Below, piece after piece: positions 38,601 through 50,895 of a stretch of 64,000 bases of DNA (position 1 is its first letter; every line of letters starts with the position of its first letter). The DNA comes from Lineus longissimus (Eukaryota > Nemertea > Pilidiophora > Heteronemertea > Lineidae): NCBI RefSeq assembly GCF_910592395.1, contig NC_088310.1, forward strand, positions 27,731,491-27,795,490, written 5' to 3'. The position numbers and the translations under genes are program-made. The notes under the pieces were generated by a model. That model had not been told where the DNA came from. It did no database searches and was given only the letters and a program-made list of their open reading frames with translations.

Positions 38601-39534
38601 GAGCGTGATACGGGTCCCAGATTCTTTATTAACACATTTAGAGTGCGCTGAACTCACACACTTATGCTCAGAGATTGATCCATGATGTGTCCCCTTTGAA
38701 ATGTGTTTGAATGGGCATCACGCAGGACCAACCTCCCCAGAGAATATGAGCCGTCCATTGTCAAAAAAATCGTCCATCCAGTAAAAGACCATTCAACCAC
38801 TCCTCCAGCATCACCTTAGTGTGAATGAAGCTTCCTGAACGGCAGTCCGCCTCTGTCCCAACTTATCAAAAGGTGATTAGAAAATCTAGTGTTACCTTTC
38901 TTTGATTGTTGGGGTCTTTTATTTTGTCAGATGTTCAACCAAAAGGTTTCTGTTCATCCCATGTTATATTGCCTAAGGTAGTGTTGGGGGCTACCTCAAA
39001 GGCTCAGACACTGTGGTTTCTCAGGTCTCAGTGGAGAGATTCAAACATTTGTTTTTGAAGCTGAACCCTGCGATAGGATGTTCATAGTTTGGCTTCAGTT
39101 GGCATTAACTGGTTGGCTGATAGCAGGCACTTTCCCAGGTTGATCAAGCCTCATTAAAACCGCAAATTGGTATCATGGAATCTGGTTGTCCTCCATGACC
39201 CCATCAAATCATGTCTATTTCAGCTCGGTAATCAGCCAAGCTGTCCTACATTTCATGTTGTGTACCCATAATTAGGTGATAACTTATGGATCAGCAGTGT
39301 ACCAAAACCTAGAAAAGGACATTCATAACATATAACAATGGATGTTTTCTCAGTACGTTCATCATCGAGTTCGTTCTTATTCCTGGTAGGGCTGTGCTAA
39401 TGTTGGTATGATGTAACCAACAAATTGCCCCAAGAATGCCTACTAATCATTTTGAAGACAGTACGTAGTTTCACTACTCAGTCGAATGTTCTTTTTGGCT
39501 CACCGTAAGGGGAGTCTATACGATAGCGCTGTGT

Positions 39535-39589
<55 letters not shown>

Positions 39590-42500
39590 ATCCTAATAGT
39601 GGCACGTTTCTTAACTGCTAGGGCTATGAACTTGAAACTTTGTACACAGAATGCCCTAGGTCAGCTGACCTCTGACACTGATTTTCGGTCCGATCTGATT
39701 CTCTGTTTGGCCACCAGGGGGCCAAATGTCGATATCTAAAAAGTGTGATATCTCGCTTATTAGTGACTTGTTTTCGATAAAACTTTTGTTGTAGGTACTC
39801 ATAGCAAATATACATTTTATATTATACGGGTTTTTAATTTGACCTTGTTTTCAAGGTCGCAGAGGTCATATGGCGTAAATTGGCCATTAGAGTGTAAACT
39901 ATGGCACGTTTCTTAACCACTAAAGCTATGAACTTGAAACTTGGTACATATAACCCCCTATATCACATAGCCTCTGGTGCTGAATTTTGGTTCGATCTGA
40001 TTCCTAACTTTGCCACCAGGGGGCCAAAAGTGGAAATCTAAAAAGTGTGATATCTCGCTTATAAGCGACTTGTTTTCGATAAAACTTTTGTTGTAGGTAC
40101 TCATAGCAAATATACATTTTGTATTATACGGGTTTTCAATTTGACCTACTTTTCAAGGTCACAGAGGTCATATGGCGTAAATTGGCCATTAGAGTGTAAA
40201 CTATGGCACGTTTCTTAACCACTAAAGCTATGAACTTGAAACTTGGTACATATAACCCCCTATATCACATAGCCTCTGGCGCTGAATTTTGGTTCGATCT
40301 GATTCCTAACTTTGCCACCAGGGGGCCAAAAGTGGAAATCTAAAAAGTGTGATATCTCACTTATAAGTGACTTGTTTTCGATAAAATTCTTATGGTAGGT
40401 ACTGTTTGGAAGAATACATCACATATTTTACGGGTTTTCAATTTGATCTACTTTTCAAGGTCACAGAAGTCATATGGCGTAAATTGGCTGTTAGAGTGTA
40501 AACTATGGCACGTTTCTTAACCAGTAAAGCTATGAACTTGAAACTTGGTGCATATAACCCCCTACATCAGATAACGTCTGATGTCGAATTTTGGCCTGAT
40601 CTGATTCTTTATTCGGCCACCAGGGGGCCATAACGGAAAAAGGAAGAAGTGCAATATCTTGCCTATTTGAGTGAATTGTTTTCGATAAAATTTTATGGCA
40701 GGGACTCCTAGCAAGGATACATCACATTTCCTATGATTTTTGGATTTGACCTCCTTTTCTAGGTCACAGAGGTCAAATGGCGTAAATTGACCGTTCGAGT
40801 GTAACTATGGCACGTTTCTTAACTGCTAAAGCTATGAACTTGAAAGTTGGTACATGTAACCCCCTACATCAGATAATCTCTGACACCGAATTTTGGCCTG
40901 ATCTGATTCTTGATTTGGCCACCAGGGGGTCAAAACTGAAAAAGTAGGACGTGCAATATCTCGCTTATTAATGACTTTTTTTCGATGAATTTTTTATTGC
41001 AGGGACTCTTAGCAATCACACGATATTGATCTTGTTGATGTCATAGACAATTATTGGTTGGATCATAAACTTATATATACTGCCCTGTCTTATTACTTGA
41101 CATCAATACACATCTAAAAAAAGTCTTCATGCCTGATTGTGTTCACCATATTCACCTCTAAACTAAGCATGATCCTGCCTAATAAAAGATGTATACGGTG
41201 AGCACAATGGCCCCTGGCCGTTTCATTAAAGATATATTGCAAAATCCAGCAGAGGTCTTGGCATCCTGGCGATGAACAAGACTTCAGTCTGAGATTTTTA
41301 TGCAGTTGAGCTGTGATAATGCGAGTGCTTACAATAGGCTGTATTACGTGGGAGTAGAACGGAGCAGAGCAAAGATTCCCAGGCCTCTACTGTAGTACCT
41401 GGAGTTCCTTCTGATCTGACGAGGAAAAAAACCATCCTCGTATATATACAGGATCAATGGGAGGATTAAGAGAGAAAGAATTTCGTTTGTTGTCAGTTTT
41501 TTCGTTGATGTGTATTTCTCTGGGTGCACAGTCTGAGCTATGATCTGTAAGACTTCCAGCGAATTCTCTGAGCAATGTTTTGAGTCAGGTTACTGGGCTG
41601 AGGCGTTTCAAGACATTTGTGGCTGTAATGAATAGGCTTGCACTGTTCCCCATCATGCGCTACACCATGGACGCTTGCAGTCGCAAACGAAGACTAGAAT
41701 CAAGGTAGAGTGCACACAGGTGACTTAACTGATGGTTGACACAACATGACCTTGACAGCATGACATGATGTTGTCACCTTTTTTGCAGCTATATCTGTAA
41801 CTCTCAATAATGCTGACCATTTTCAATACGAGTGTTAACCATTATGTATGTTCTTCTTTTGCAGAATACATCCGTAACTTGTGCAATGAGTCGAAGGAGA
41901 AAGCAGTGAATGAGCTGTTGACCCACCTGCCTCTTCTCAGGCCAAGGAACAAAGAAGCAAAGGCGGAGTACCTTAACATATTGCCAAAGATCTTAACGCA
42001 CTCAATCGAACACGGCATCCACATCGAGGAGAGTCGTCAGCTACTCTCCTTCTGTCTAATCCATCCAGGAATCAGCGGTGACGAGCGTGCGCAGTTCACA
42101 TTATGGCTGACGAGACTGGAGGAAAACTTTGCGTACAGTATTTCACAGGCGAAGTTCTCGCGTGAAAATGTGCAGGAGATATCACAGTGTATGCAGTTCA
42201 TGGACCACGATGGTCCAGTGCCCCCTGTGGGCTTTCCGCTGACTCAGGTGAACGGATGGGACAGGAGTGGGTCCAGAGACTCTGGCATTGCTGGAAATGG
42301 CTCAGACTCCGGTAGTCTGTTGTCACTGAATAACTTTGGAGTGAAGATGAATGGTCAGAGTGGACACACGCCTCTACATTCCACGCTATCAGCCCCGCCT
42401 GGGCTACCTTCACTGGCTACATCCTCACAGAGTAAGTATGCTGAAGAGAAGAAGCTTGAGTGACTCTGCCTGGCTCACACTACAAACAGTTCAGAGTTCT

Positions 42501-45500
42501 AGTATATAGAGGGTGCTACAGGTGAACATTTGAAAGTGTCATCAGTTGTTTGCTGCTGTGGCTGTCAGCAGCTTCCTCCGACTGATGCGAAGTTCACTCT
42601 TCTAGAACAGCACTCTCTGTCTTGTGCCAGCCAAGTAACAAGTCACGTTTCATGCTTCTCCTTTACATTTTTATGTTGTGTTCAGGACCGAGTTGCCATA
42701 TAAGAAAATGCCCAAGGCCAGAATGGCCGGAACTGATTCTGGATTCAGATGAATTATTCAGATTATTATTCACTGCCTCGTTGTAAAATCCTCAGGTGCT
42801 TCCATGCAGCCATAGTGGATCTCGTTGTTGTCCGCTTGGTTGATTACAAATCAATAATGTTATGGAGACGTGGACAAGCTTACCACGCATTTTGTGGGTT
42901 AATTTGGATGGGGATGGGTTCTTGTCAGAAAGGGGTATTAAGGAGCTTGGACAACTCTGGCTAAGCTTTAGAAAATATGATCGACTCTTGATGGTGATTG
43001 AGTGGATGGCTTTATATGTGTATATATGTGAGCTCTGGTTACAGTTCTCACAATGGATAACACTTGATTGAGTGTATATAGTAATCACAACATCACCTCA
43101 CAGCCGTTTTAGCACTCTTTTGTTAGAGTGCCCTAGGCTATGCTCCATTTCAAGGTTACCTTCAATCCCTTTTTGGTGATGCCAGAGGCTGTTTTGATGA
43201 AAACTCACCAAGTTGAACATGATTCAATTATGGCTCAAAATAATATCTGGACCGGACTCCTTGGATGCGAGGGGGGGGGGGGCGCACTAGTGTAATAGTG
43301 ATTAGAGAGCCATCTGCACCGAGGCGTAGCCATGAAAAAATATGATGAAATTCAAGTTGAAATTAAAAGACCGGGAAAAAGCTGATCTTTCCAGGCCTGG
43401 TCACGGCCAATCCTTCCTAGACAAGCAGACAATATTAATCCATCTCTAATTTGTGGTGTGCTGCTTCCTCTCCACTACATCATGAGATGACGGCTGTATT
43501 GGCTACATTAGCATATGATTGGTTCAGATTAAACCCATCTACTGAACTAACAGTGTGGCCAGCATCCTCTAAATCCCCAATCGTGTCATCATGAGCCATT
43601 CATCCACTCTCACTACTGCGGATACATGCTACATGTGTCATCCGTGCTGTACTGATCCTGAACACTGCTAACATCTCGTCTGATTCATTGCGCGCTAGCT
43701 GCAGCCAGTTCGGTCTCGTCATGTGTTGGTGACGTTAACCATGCTATAGCTATGTAAAGACTAGAATTCACCATTAGTCAACTAATGCAATTTTCCTGGA
43801 TGCATGATTTGCTGTTTCCAATCCATTGGCATCCTGTTACATGTTCAGTGTCGGCAATGGGTGGCCATAGTGTCCTCATTTTGTGGCATTCTCTAATTGC
43901 TAAATTGCTGCGATTGCAAAACCAAATGCTCCAATCCGTCCTGTGGTTTAAGGGAATGCTTATCAAAGACCCAACAGATAGCTTTGGCTGTCCTTACAAT
44001 CGGTACAAGTTGGATTTAATCCTAGATTTTGTATCTTTTTACACCTGCTGATGTGAACAGATTCTTGCACATCAGCAAAGACCAAAGTGTGGAACTTTAG
44101 CTTCAACTTCTGGCACATTCAGTGCTGGATGCTTTGGTGTGATACAGTTACTCATCAAGTCACTGTTTTGTTAGCTTTGGCCGATTTCTTCCCCTTTTGT
44201 GGCTCGTGTTGATTAATCGACAACAGACTGTTGTGTCTATGAGATGCATGGCATGATACGGCTGCCTGATGGCTCACGTGGGACCAATCAATAACCTGTT
44301 TACGAGGTGAACAATTTGATGCGTTCTCAGAATTGTGAAATTACCATATCAATTGAATGATACTAGCTCGAATAGGAGGAAGGCACATGATAGATAGATT
44401 GCATAAAAAGTTCAATGAGACTTTCTGACGATTTTGTCATTTAGCTGCCCCAATTCAGAATGGCTTGCTGACCATCAGTGAAGCTGGTTGGAGAGCAATG
44501 CATATGCATCAAGAAGGTAACTTGGCTTAGATTATCTCCTACATGGTCTATTGAAAGTTTTCCGGTGAGCCATCCCATTCCGATGCTCCTGGTTTTCGGC
44601 CTGAATCCTAACCCTCAGGCTGTTTGATTCACAATTGTAACTAGGACCATGCTGATGTCTGTTAGGTGTGAAGTGCCCCAATGTTTACCTATCCATTAGC
44701 TTTATCTAAATCAAATAGGAGTCCTTTGTCGATGTTCTCACATCAGGAACAGGAGCTGCGGGTGTATCTTGACATATTTGACTGAATTTGGAGATGGAAA
44801 TCCTCACACCCGCTGGGAGGACTTCTGTCACCGTCCTATGTTAGCAGTAACGGGACAGACTCTTCTTCAAGGTTATTTGCAAGGTCAGAAAAAGTGTAAA
44901 AATTCAGGTTTCGAGATAACTAATTTTGGCTCGCTGGATAAATCTATCAATTGGTACTGGAAGGGTTGATTTGAATATGAATAGAAATTCCCTCAAGGTT
45001 GTTTGCAAGGTCGTAAAAAGTAAAAAATCACAGATGGGAATTCTAATGGCAGTGATTTTTTTATTGTTATTGGAAGATGTTCATTGTGAACATTCTCAAG
45101 GGTGGATATATCTTGTTTTTATCCTGAGAACATTATGACATTTCGCATGCTCATTGTGTGCTCTCCCCACAGACTGAGTTTATGTCGTAGTGTGGTGATG
45201 AGACGGAGAAGGACTTGGATTCTGCGCACGTTAGTCTGTTAGTGGTCTCCGGAGCAGCCTTGGCAAGGCATTGGGATGGATTAGCCACGATATACTTTAT
45301 TGGTTCACTGCTCCCGACTTTCTCTCCCTAGAGAATCACGAGTGTCTCACTTCTTTCATTTAGTTTAGTTATTATTTTTGCTGCACATTGATCAAAACTG
45401 TTCAGTACCAACAATTGTTTGGAGTCTGGCTGGCTTAGTTAAATAATAGCCGTGATTGATGAACACAATGCACAGGATTGGTTTGTTGACACGCTTCAGG

Positions 45501-48500
45501 TTATCCCCGAGGGGATGTGGTTGGTGCAACTTGTTTTTGTATTCTATCATTTACAGTTATGAAATGAGTATAAATCTAGGGAGTATAGTATTGAGTATCA
45601 ATTATCGAGTTTTTCTAAATTTGCTGATTCGTGGTGAAAAACTATTACTGAATCACAGGTGGATAAATAACATGTAAATTTTGCATTCAAATGTCACAAT
45701 CAGTCCGTAAAGGGTTACTGACATGCGTCGAAGCGTGATTAAGTGTTATTGGTTCCCTTTAAACATGTTGCCATTGATTGGACGAAAGCCTGATAAATGA
45801 TAGATGAGCAGATGAAAGCGAATGACTCTGTGCCGTATCGTTTTCTGGATGATCTCGGCCTGGATAAGGCCAGGAGTCGTCAAAGCTATGAAGATGGAAT
45901 GCACACATCATTCCCTAGGGAGGTCTGCTGTTCTGTTAGATACATCAAGCAAAAGATGCATCGGCCAGGTTCCATCACGGCTTGAGGAAATGAGGGGGTG
46001 TTGGCATTTCACCACTTGTTGATCTGTTATCGTACCATAATTCTACCATCATGACTATTCGTCAGGAAACAAGATAGAGGTAGAGCTATGAAGTATAGAA
46101 GTATGACTCACGATGGTGTTTTGTGTTTTGTTGCCTTCCAGTCATAGAGGGTTAATGGCATCAAGAGAGGGTTAATGACGTCATGCTTCATATACTAAAT
46201 ACATGTAGGCTTATCAATATTTAATTGAACCCTTCAGAAATCAATGTTTACCATATTTATAGCCTTGTTTCACTTGGAATGTGATTTCAGCCTGAAGTGT
46301 TACTAAATACACAGTTTCTGACGTGATATTGGTTATTTTTAGCAGCAAAGATATTGCGTTGTTGTCTATTGATGGTGCATAAACAGTTCAATTCTTTTGA
46401 ATAATACATTGAAGAAATACGTGTAAATTCAAAAGATTTATGATGAAATGAAGGGCATGGTTGGTGATGCGCTGAGCCCTGAGCCCAGTTGGGTGATTGG
46501 TTGATCAAAGTCTGGAACTATTTGATCAGCACTTCAATCAAACTGATGTAACTGGTCGTTATGAAATGTTTTATGAAATCACAATTGATAGGCCACTCAC
46601 ATGCTCCAGCTAAATGAGTCGTTGAACTTTACTCACCTGTAGGGAATAGATACTATCATTCTTCATTTGCATAGAACAAAAAAAGTTACGGAAAACAATC
46701 TATGGCACAATGGGCAGTTCAGTATTGATTTTTTAATGGTTTTGATATCAAATCCAAAATCGTCAAAATATGCTTAGTCATCACTTTTTGTTATCATTGT
46801 TTCAACGATCCCAATTTTGAATCAATTTGTTTTCTATTGTCAGGAATGAACTGTTTTATGTAAGCCATAGTAGTGTGGCAGAAATGAAATCAATGGTCTT
46901 TTCAAGTCCCATTATTTCATCCTCTAAAGACTATTTGTTTCAATCCAACAGTTCAATGTGATATTTCAAACTTCATGTGTACTATTTTAGGTTTTTTTGG
47001 CAAAAGAGTGTACTGCTGTAGTTTTTAGTCAGGCACCATCTATTGTTGAGGAATTTGAAACTGACAGCAGTTGGAACAGTTATTTCTGGTTTTGTGACCC
47101 GTTATGTATGCACACACCAGAGTTTGCTATGGTGATCATGTGCAACCGAGTCAGTCACGTAAAGCAAGCTAGGTCATCCCGAGATGAAAAGTAGACTGTT
47201 ACATGATTGGCTTACATACACTACACAGCGATACAGTCATAACCTAATTGATATGTCTGCCTGTCTGTGCCGAGTCACCTTCGACTTAAAAATGCGTTCC
47301 TGGACTTGCACTGCTGCCATCTTCAATCATAAAGTGGTACTAGTAGGAACAACACCCTGTGACCTGGTGTTGTTCCAATCAAGATCATTTCATCAAAACT
47401 TCCAGTGAATCATTTTGCTACTTCAAAATCATTTCTGAAATAGCAACTTAGGCCTGGTATCGTATGAGGCAGAGGACTTCAGACTTGGTAGAGCATTGGC
47501 CTCATGTCCAAGATTTTGTGGGTTAGTCCACCTGACCAGTAACTGTTGAGCGAGTTAAACGTAGCACTTTCGTAGCACTTTCGTAGCAGCTCCTTGAAAC
47601 CGAATAACAATGGTTTGTTTGAAATAACAACCCCAAAAGCACTTTGAGCAAGTTTCTAACCTTTTGGTACGGTTTGTGTTTTTTCAGGTGAAACCAGCCA
47701 GCAATCTCCTGCCACCAGCAGTCCATCCCATCTGTGCCTAAAGCGGACCAACTCTGTCACACCACCCATCTCCATGCCCTCATCCCAGTGGCTAGGCACA
47801 TCAGAAACACGCCCTGGCGGTCAGTCGGTCACACCAGACTATGCCTCATTGTCCCCGCAGAGTAGCATATCGTCGGGAAGCGGCAGCGGCAGCGATACCC
47901 ACCAAGACGACATCGGATCAAAACATTACAATTTAGAGAACTCGGGAATGAAAGGTGAGGTACATCGTGCATGATGAGAGTTTCCGCTGAATTTGATGTC
48001 AGGACCAACCGAACTGCTGCTACAGCTGACTATCTGTCTTGAGATGTATATTCCTTGTAAGGGATGTCCAATTCTAATTGTTCTAGATAAGAATGTTCTC
48101 TACAAGTGCCATTGGTTTCTACAAAGACAAGTCATCCGCAACTGGTTACGTTTGAAAAGTCATCAGTGTGAGAGTCTCTTGTCCTCTTAGTTATCATTCA
48201 GTATTTCATATGATTTTGCTTTATGTCCTTCAGAGGTGCCAGCGTGGTTGAAGGGCCTAAGACTACACAAGTATGCCTATCTCTTCCAACACCTGACCTA
48301 TGAAGAGATGTTGGACTTGAACGAAGACTGGCTGGAATCCCAGGTAACTGGTATTGTCCACCTTTGTGAGATGCTTGAGGGTAGCTGATTCACCTGTCTC
48401 AGTTAGGAATCTATTTGTCCTAAGTCAGCTGTTCTTGATTTGGAGAGACCGCACTTGCAAAGACATCTAATAAAGATGAGATTGATTCTCTTGGTGAAGG

Positions 48501-50895
48501 ATAAAGAGCCAGGAATACTACTCACTTAACTTACCCAGAGGTACCACGCTGGGAGCTTCCCAGAGTTGAGATTCCAACCTGTGGCGTGATGATCCACAGG
48601 GCAATACCCACTAGGGTCGAGTCTTCTCATCAGAGGTCTTCCTGACTTTGATTTACTGTTTCATATTTCCAGAACGTTACTAAAGGTGCTAGAAACAAAA
48701 TAATCTTGAGTGTGAAGAAACTTCGAGAGAGGCCGCACTGCTTGAAGGTTTTGGAAAAGGTAAGCGGGTGTGGATGCTAGGGTGCCAGTAAAAAACGCCT
48801 ACGTTGTGTGCAATAGGCCTATGTGAAACAGACACACCAAAACTGATTAAATAGAATTAGGAACAACTTGTCACTCAGTCAATTGATCAGTCGTCTGCTG
48901 TAATGTGGAACAATCCATTATGCTGTTACAATTTCGATTCCCTGTTGTTTGCAGGAAATCATGGAAGGCGGTAATTTACGACAGGCAGTCAGTGAGGTCA
49001 GAATGATACTGATGACGCCATTGAAAGCATTTACTCCACCGAAGACGGAAGATGGAGAAGCGACGACTCCCACTGATGGAGAGTCATCAATCCCAGAGGC
49101 AGACCTGCCGGGGCAGTTGACACGGGTGCTAGGAAAGGGTAGGTCACATTTCTTGTTGTTGTGAATGACTGTTGTGCTGTTGATGGGAAGCTGACCGATT
49201 GTTATTCTACCACTTGGGTCAAGAGGGTTGGAACTAGACATGAAGGCCTAAACTTACTCTACACAGAAAAGAGGCCAATGTCACCTAATCTTCTCTTACT
49301 TTCAGTGTGTACAGCCCTTCATGTAACACGCCATATGGATGACGAATGTGTCAACTTGTATCTCCAGTTGCTTGATCGCTGCATCAATCATGAGGTAGGT
49401 GCCATCGAGCTTCATTATCGGATCTCTTATTACCCTCACAATAGGCTAATTTGAGGAATTTCAGATACAGAGTGTGCAACAAAGATGTCGTGGAGACATC
49501 GTGGTCTGCCTCCGGGGAAATTCGGAGAACCAAGGATATAGAGCAGGAGGACTGGAAGTGTCAATGGTGACTTAAACCCTGATGTGCTATTATAGGGCAT
49601 TGATAAAAACTGCAGATACTGTTTGGTTTGGTTCCATATTCCTGAAATGTTTCCCGATATCTTGCAGGCATTTTCTGCCAAGCAGAAGAAGCTCATCCTG
49701 TCCTGGACGCAACAAATACAGAAAATCTGGCATCCAGCGTCAAAGTTTGCAGCAGAAAAAAGGCATGTGAAGACGTGGGGAGGCAGCACGTTCCCTATTA
49801 GTCAGATCATGCGGGGGCCGCGACCCTTGAAACATCAAGCAAAGCAACTGATGCCGCAATATGCGTTCGGTAAGGTGACGCGGGCGGCCGGTAACATCAT
49901 CATCACCCCCGGGAACCAGCCGGCACTGACGAAACACAACTCGCTCAACTCTTACATGACAAGAATGTGTGAGGTAAGTTAATCTGTCTTGTGCAAGAAA
50001 AACACACACAACAAATGGATGTGGATTACTGGCAACCACCAAGTTGTATTACGGTACTGTCTTGTAATGGAGGAAGAAACTGCCCCTCCCTTCTAAAACA
50101 TTTAATGTAATGGTACATTTTGAGTTTATTTCCAATCTTTTTGCAGACAAAACGACAGTTGGAGCGAGCACACTCGGCCCCAAGCAGCTGGGCTCATGCA
50201 GCAAACCTGAGTCTGCCTACAAAAGCTGGTGAGTACGAGTCAACCAAGTTTCAGCTGAAACAAGAGAAGCTGATTTCGAATCTGAAGACTGCTAGATCGT
50301 GTTCGTGTATGCTCTGAGACTACAGTAGAACCTCCCTTTGCAGTCACCTCTCTCTATGAAGGAAACACTCGCTCTTACCACTTCCCCCTGGCATACTTTC
50401 TATGAAGATTATAGAAACCTTTCGACCTGTTCTACCCTGTGGGTGCGATGCCTTGTACTCTTACTCTCAGCACAAACAACTGCTTGAATCATATGAGATC
50501 TGTTTCTCTTCTTGTAGGGAGTGAGCTGAATGCTACCGAACCTGAGATCAACGCCAGACTTGACTCCCTCTGCTTGAGTATGACTGAGCATGCGCTTGGT
50601 GGACTTGGTAGGTAGTTTTTGATTAAAATAAGTAGAGGACTAAGTTGTCTGCCATTGTTCTGTCATGGTTATGCTAAGATAATGACTTAAAACGATCGCC
50701 GCTAAGCTTGGCTCCATTATCAACATACTTATAAACATGCAAACATCCACCATCACATGAGGACTGAGCCACCTTTGAAAACAATGTACAGCCTCAGAGT
50801 GAGCAGAAATGGCTGCTTGTTTTGTCATTCCTGGGTCAAGTGACGATGATGTTTGTTTACTTTCAGACAACATGGATCGAGGGTCGACATTTTAA
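32357..50895 (+). CDS. SAMD4: Smaug/SAMD4 RNA-binding repressor (eleven coding exons)
   Basis: Smaug proteins bind stem-loop Smaug-recognition elements through a SAM domain and recruit CCR4-NOT deadenylation and translational repression in cytoplasmic granules. CDS from the first in-frame ATG (32403): 678 aa, against 718 in human SAMD4A. Order: N-terminal Smaug similarity region (MFRDQV...[10 protein letters not shown], then [12 protein letters not shown] and [17 protein letters not shown]), a Ser/Gly-rich linker, the SAM domain at about residues 354-419 ([18 protein letters not shown] ... [17 protein letters not shown]), the PHAT region at about 468-545 ([12 protein letters not shown]...[11 protein letters not shown]), and a conserved C-terminal tail ([14 protein letters not shown] ... 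TF). Exons: 32357-32628, 41865-42431, 47688-47954, 48234-48343, 48673-48759, 48955-49138, 49306-49394, 49668-49973, 50147-50228, 50518-50607, 50867-50895. Confidence 0.96.
34173..34342. repeat. 85-bp tandem duplication
   Basis: GGAGTGTCACC(T/A)CCTGGGCAG begins at 34173 and again at 34258. The two copies differ at only a few positions. Confidence 0.9.
39536..39590. repeat. (GTC)n microsatellite
   Basis: About 18 uninterrupted GTC units. It follows GGCTCACCGTAAGGGGAGTC (39497 on) and directly precedes the 302-bp array, so it looks like part of the same element. Confidence 0.95.
39597..41030. repeat. 302-bp tandem array, about five copies
   Basis: GGCACGTTTCTTAAC recurs at 39601, 39903, 40205, 40507 and 40809, always 302 bases apart; the last copy is truncated. 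Copies 2 and 3 are the most alike. Each full copy carries TCAAGGTC(A/G)CAGA(G/A)GTCA. As 302 is not a multiple of 3 and stops are frequent, it is not coding. Confidence 0.92.
41865..42431 (+). CDS. SAMD4: SAMD4 coding exon 2
   Basis: Acceptor CTTTTGCAG|AATAC, donor CAGA|GTAAGT. 567 nt. Encodes the second part of the N-terminal Smaug region ([53 protein letters not shown]) and the start of the linker with [13 protein letters not shown], which parallels NGWQNSRDSGI in vertebrates. Noticeably higher GC than its flanks. Confidence 0.95.
42432..47687 (+). other. SAMD4 intron (5.3 kb)
   Basis: Unique-looking AT-rich intron with one poly-G run at 43270-43282. At 47485-47530 a short tRNA-A/B-box-like stretch (TAGAGCATTGG ... 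GGGTTAGTCC) may be a decayed SINE. Nothing else recognised. Confidence 0.7.
47688..47954 (+). CDS. SAMD4: SAMD4 coding exon 3
   Basis: Acceptor TTTTTCAG|GTG, donor AAAG|GTGAGG. Encodes the Ser/Pro-rich linker: [10 protein letters not shown], then [20 protein letters not shown], matching the vertebrate LSPQSSVASSGSGGSE block, and the MK that leads into the SAM domain. Confidence 0.94.
48234..48343 (+). CDS. SAMD4: SAMD4 coding exon 4 (SAM domain, first half)
   Basis: Acceptor CCTTCAG|AGG, donor CCCAG|GTAACT. Encodes [20 protein letters not shown] then [17 protein letters not shown], helices 1-3 of the SAM fold. Confidence 0.96.
48673..48759 (+). CDS. SAMD4: SAMD4 coding exon 5 (SAM domain, second half)
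   Basis: Acceptor TTTCCAG|AAC, donor AAAAG|GTAAGC. 29 codons: [20 protein letters not shown] then PHCLKVLEK. The basic GAR-K-I stretch belongs to the RNA-contacting face in this family. Confidence 0.96.
48955..49138 (+). CDS. SAMD4: SAMD4 coding exon 6
   Basis: Acceptor TTTGCAG|GAAATC, donor AAAGG|GTAGGT. Starts with [10 protein letters not shown] and ends with [12 protein letters not shown], the entry into the PHAT region. The donor was chosen among adjacent Gs to keep phase with the next exon. Confidence 0.93.
49306..49394 (+). CDS. SAMD4: SAMD4 coding exon 7
   Basis: Acceptor CTTTCAG|TGTG, donor TGAG|GTAGGT. Encodes VCTALHV...[19 protein letters not shown], the PHAT helical core. Confidence 0.95.
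49668..49973 (+). CDS. SAMD4: SAMD4 coding exon 8
   Basis: Acceptor CTTGCAG|GCA, donor GTGAG|GTAAGT. 102 codons. Begins [20 protein letters not shown] (end of PHAT) and continues into a basic low-conservation tail ending [15 protein letters not shown]. Confidence 0.94.
50147..50228 (+). CDS. SAMD4: SAMD4 coding exon 9
   Basis: Acceptor TTTGCAG|ACA, donor GCTG|GTGAGT. Encodes [16 protein letters not shown]...; RAHSAP (S622) fits the mode-1-like 14-3-3 pattern RxxSxP and aligns with RTRSLP in vertebrates. Confidence 0.9.
50323..50400. mobile_element. partial copy of the CAGTAGAACCTC element
   Basis: CAGTAGAACCTCCCTTTGCA after TA (50321-50322) in the SAMD4 intron between 50228 and 50518. Shares the left terminus with 25129-25296; the right end is unclear. 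Confidence 0.5.
50518..50607 (+). CDS. SAMD4: SAMD4 coding exon 10
   Basis: Acceptor TTGTAG|GGA, donor CTTG|GTAGGT. Encodes [20 protein letters not shown], the highly conserved C-terminal signature. Confidence 0.95.
50867..50895 (+). CDS. SAMD4: SAMD4 final coding exon (29 nt)
   Basis: Acceptor TTTCAG|ACA. Encodes DNMDRGSTF and TAA at 50893-50895, matching the vertebrate ending (GVDRTSTI). Too short for ORF detection; recognised by phase and homology. Confidence 0.9.

Larger units (their letters stand above)
32629..41864 (+). other. SAMD4 intron after first coding exon (9.2 kb)
   Basis: Contains the 85-bp tandem duplication at 34173-34342, a (GTC)n tract and the 302-bp array at 39497-41030. 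No other exon or gene recognised. Confidence 0.8.
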
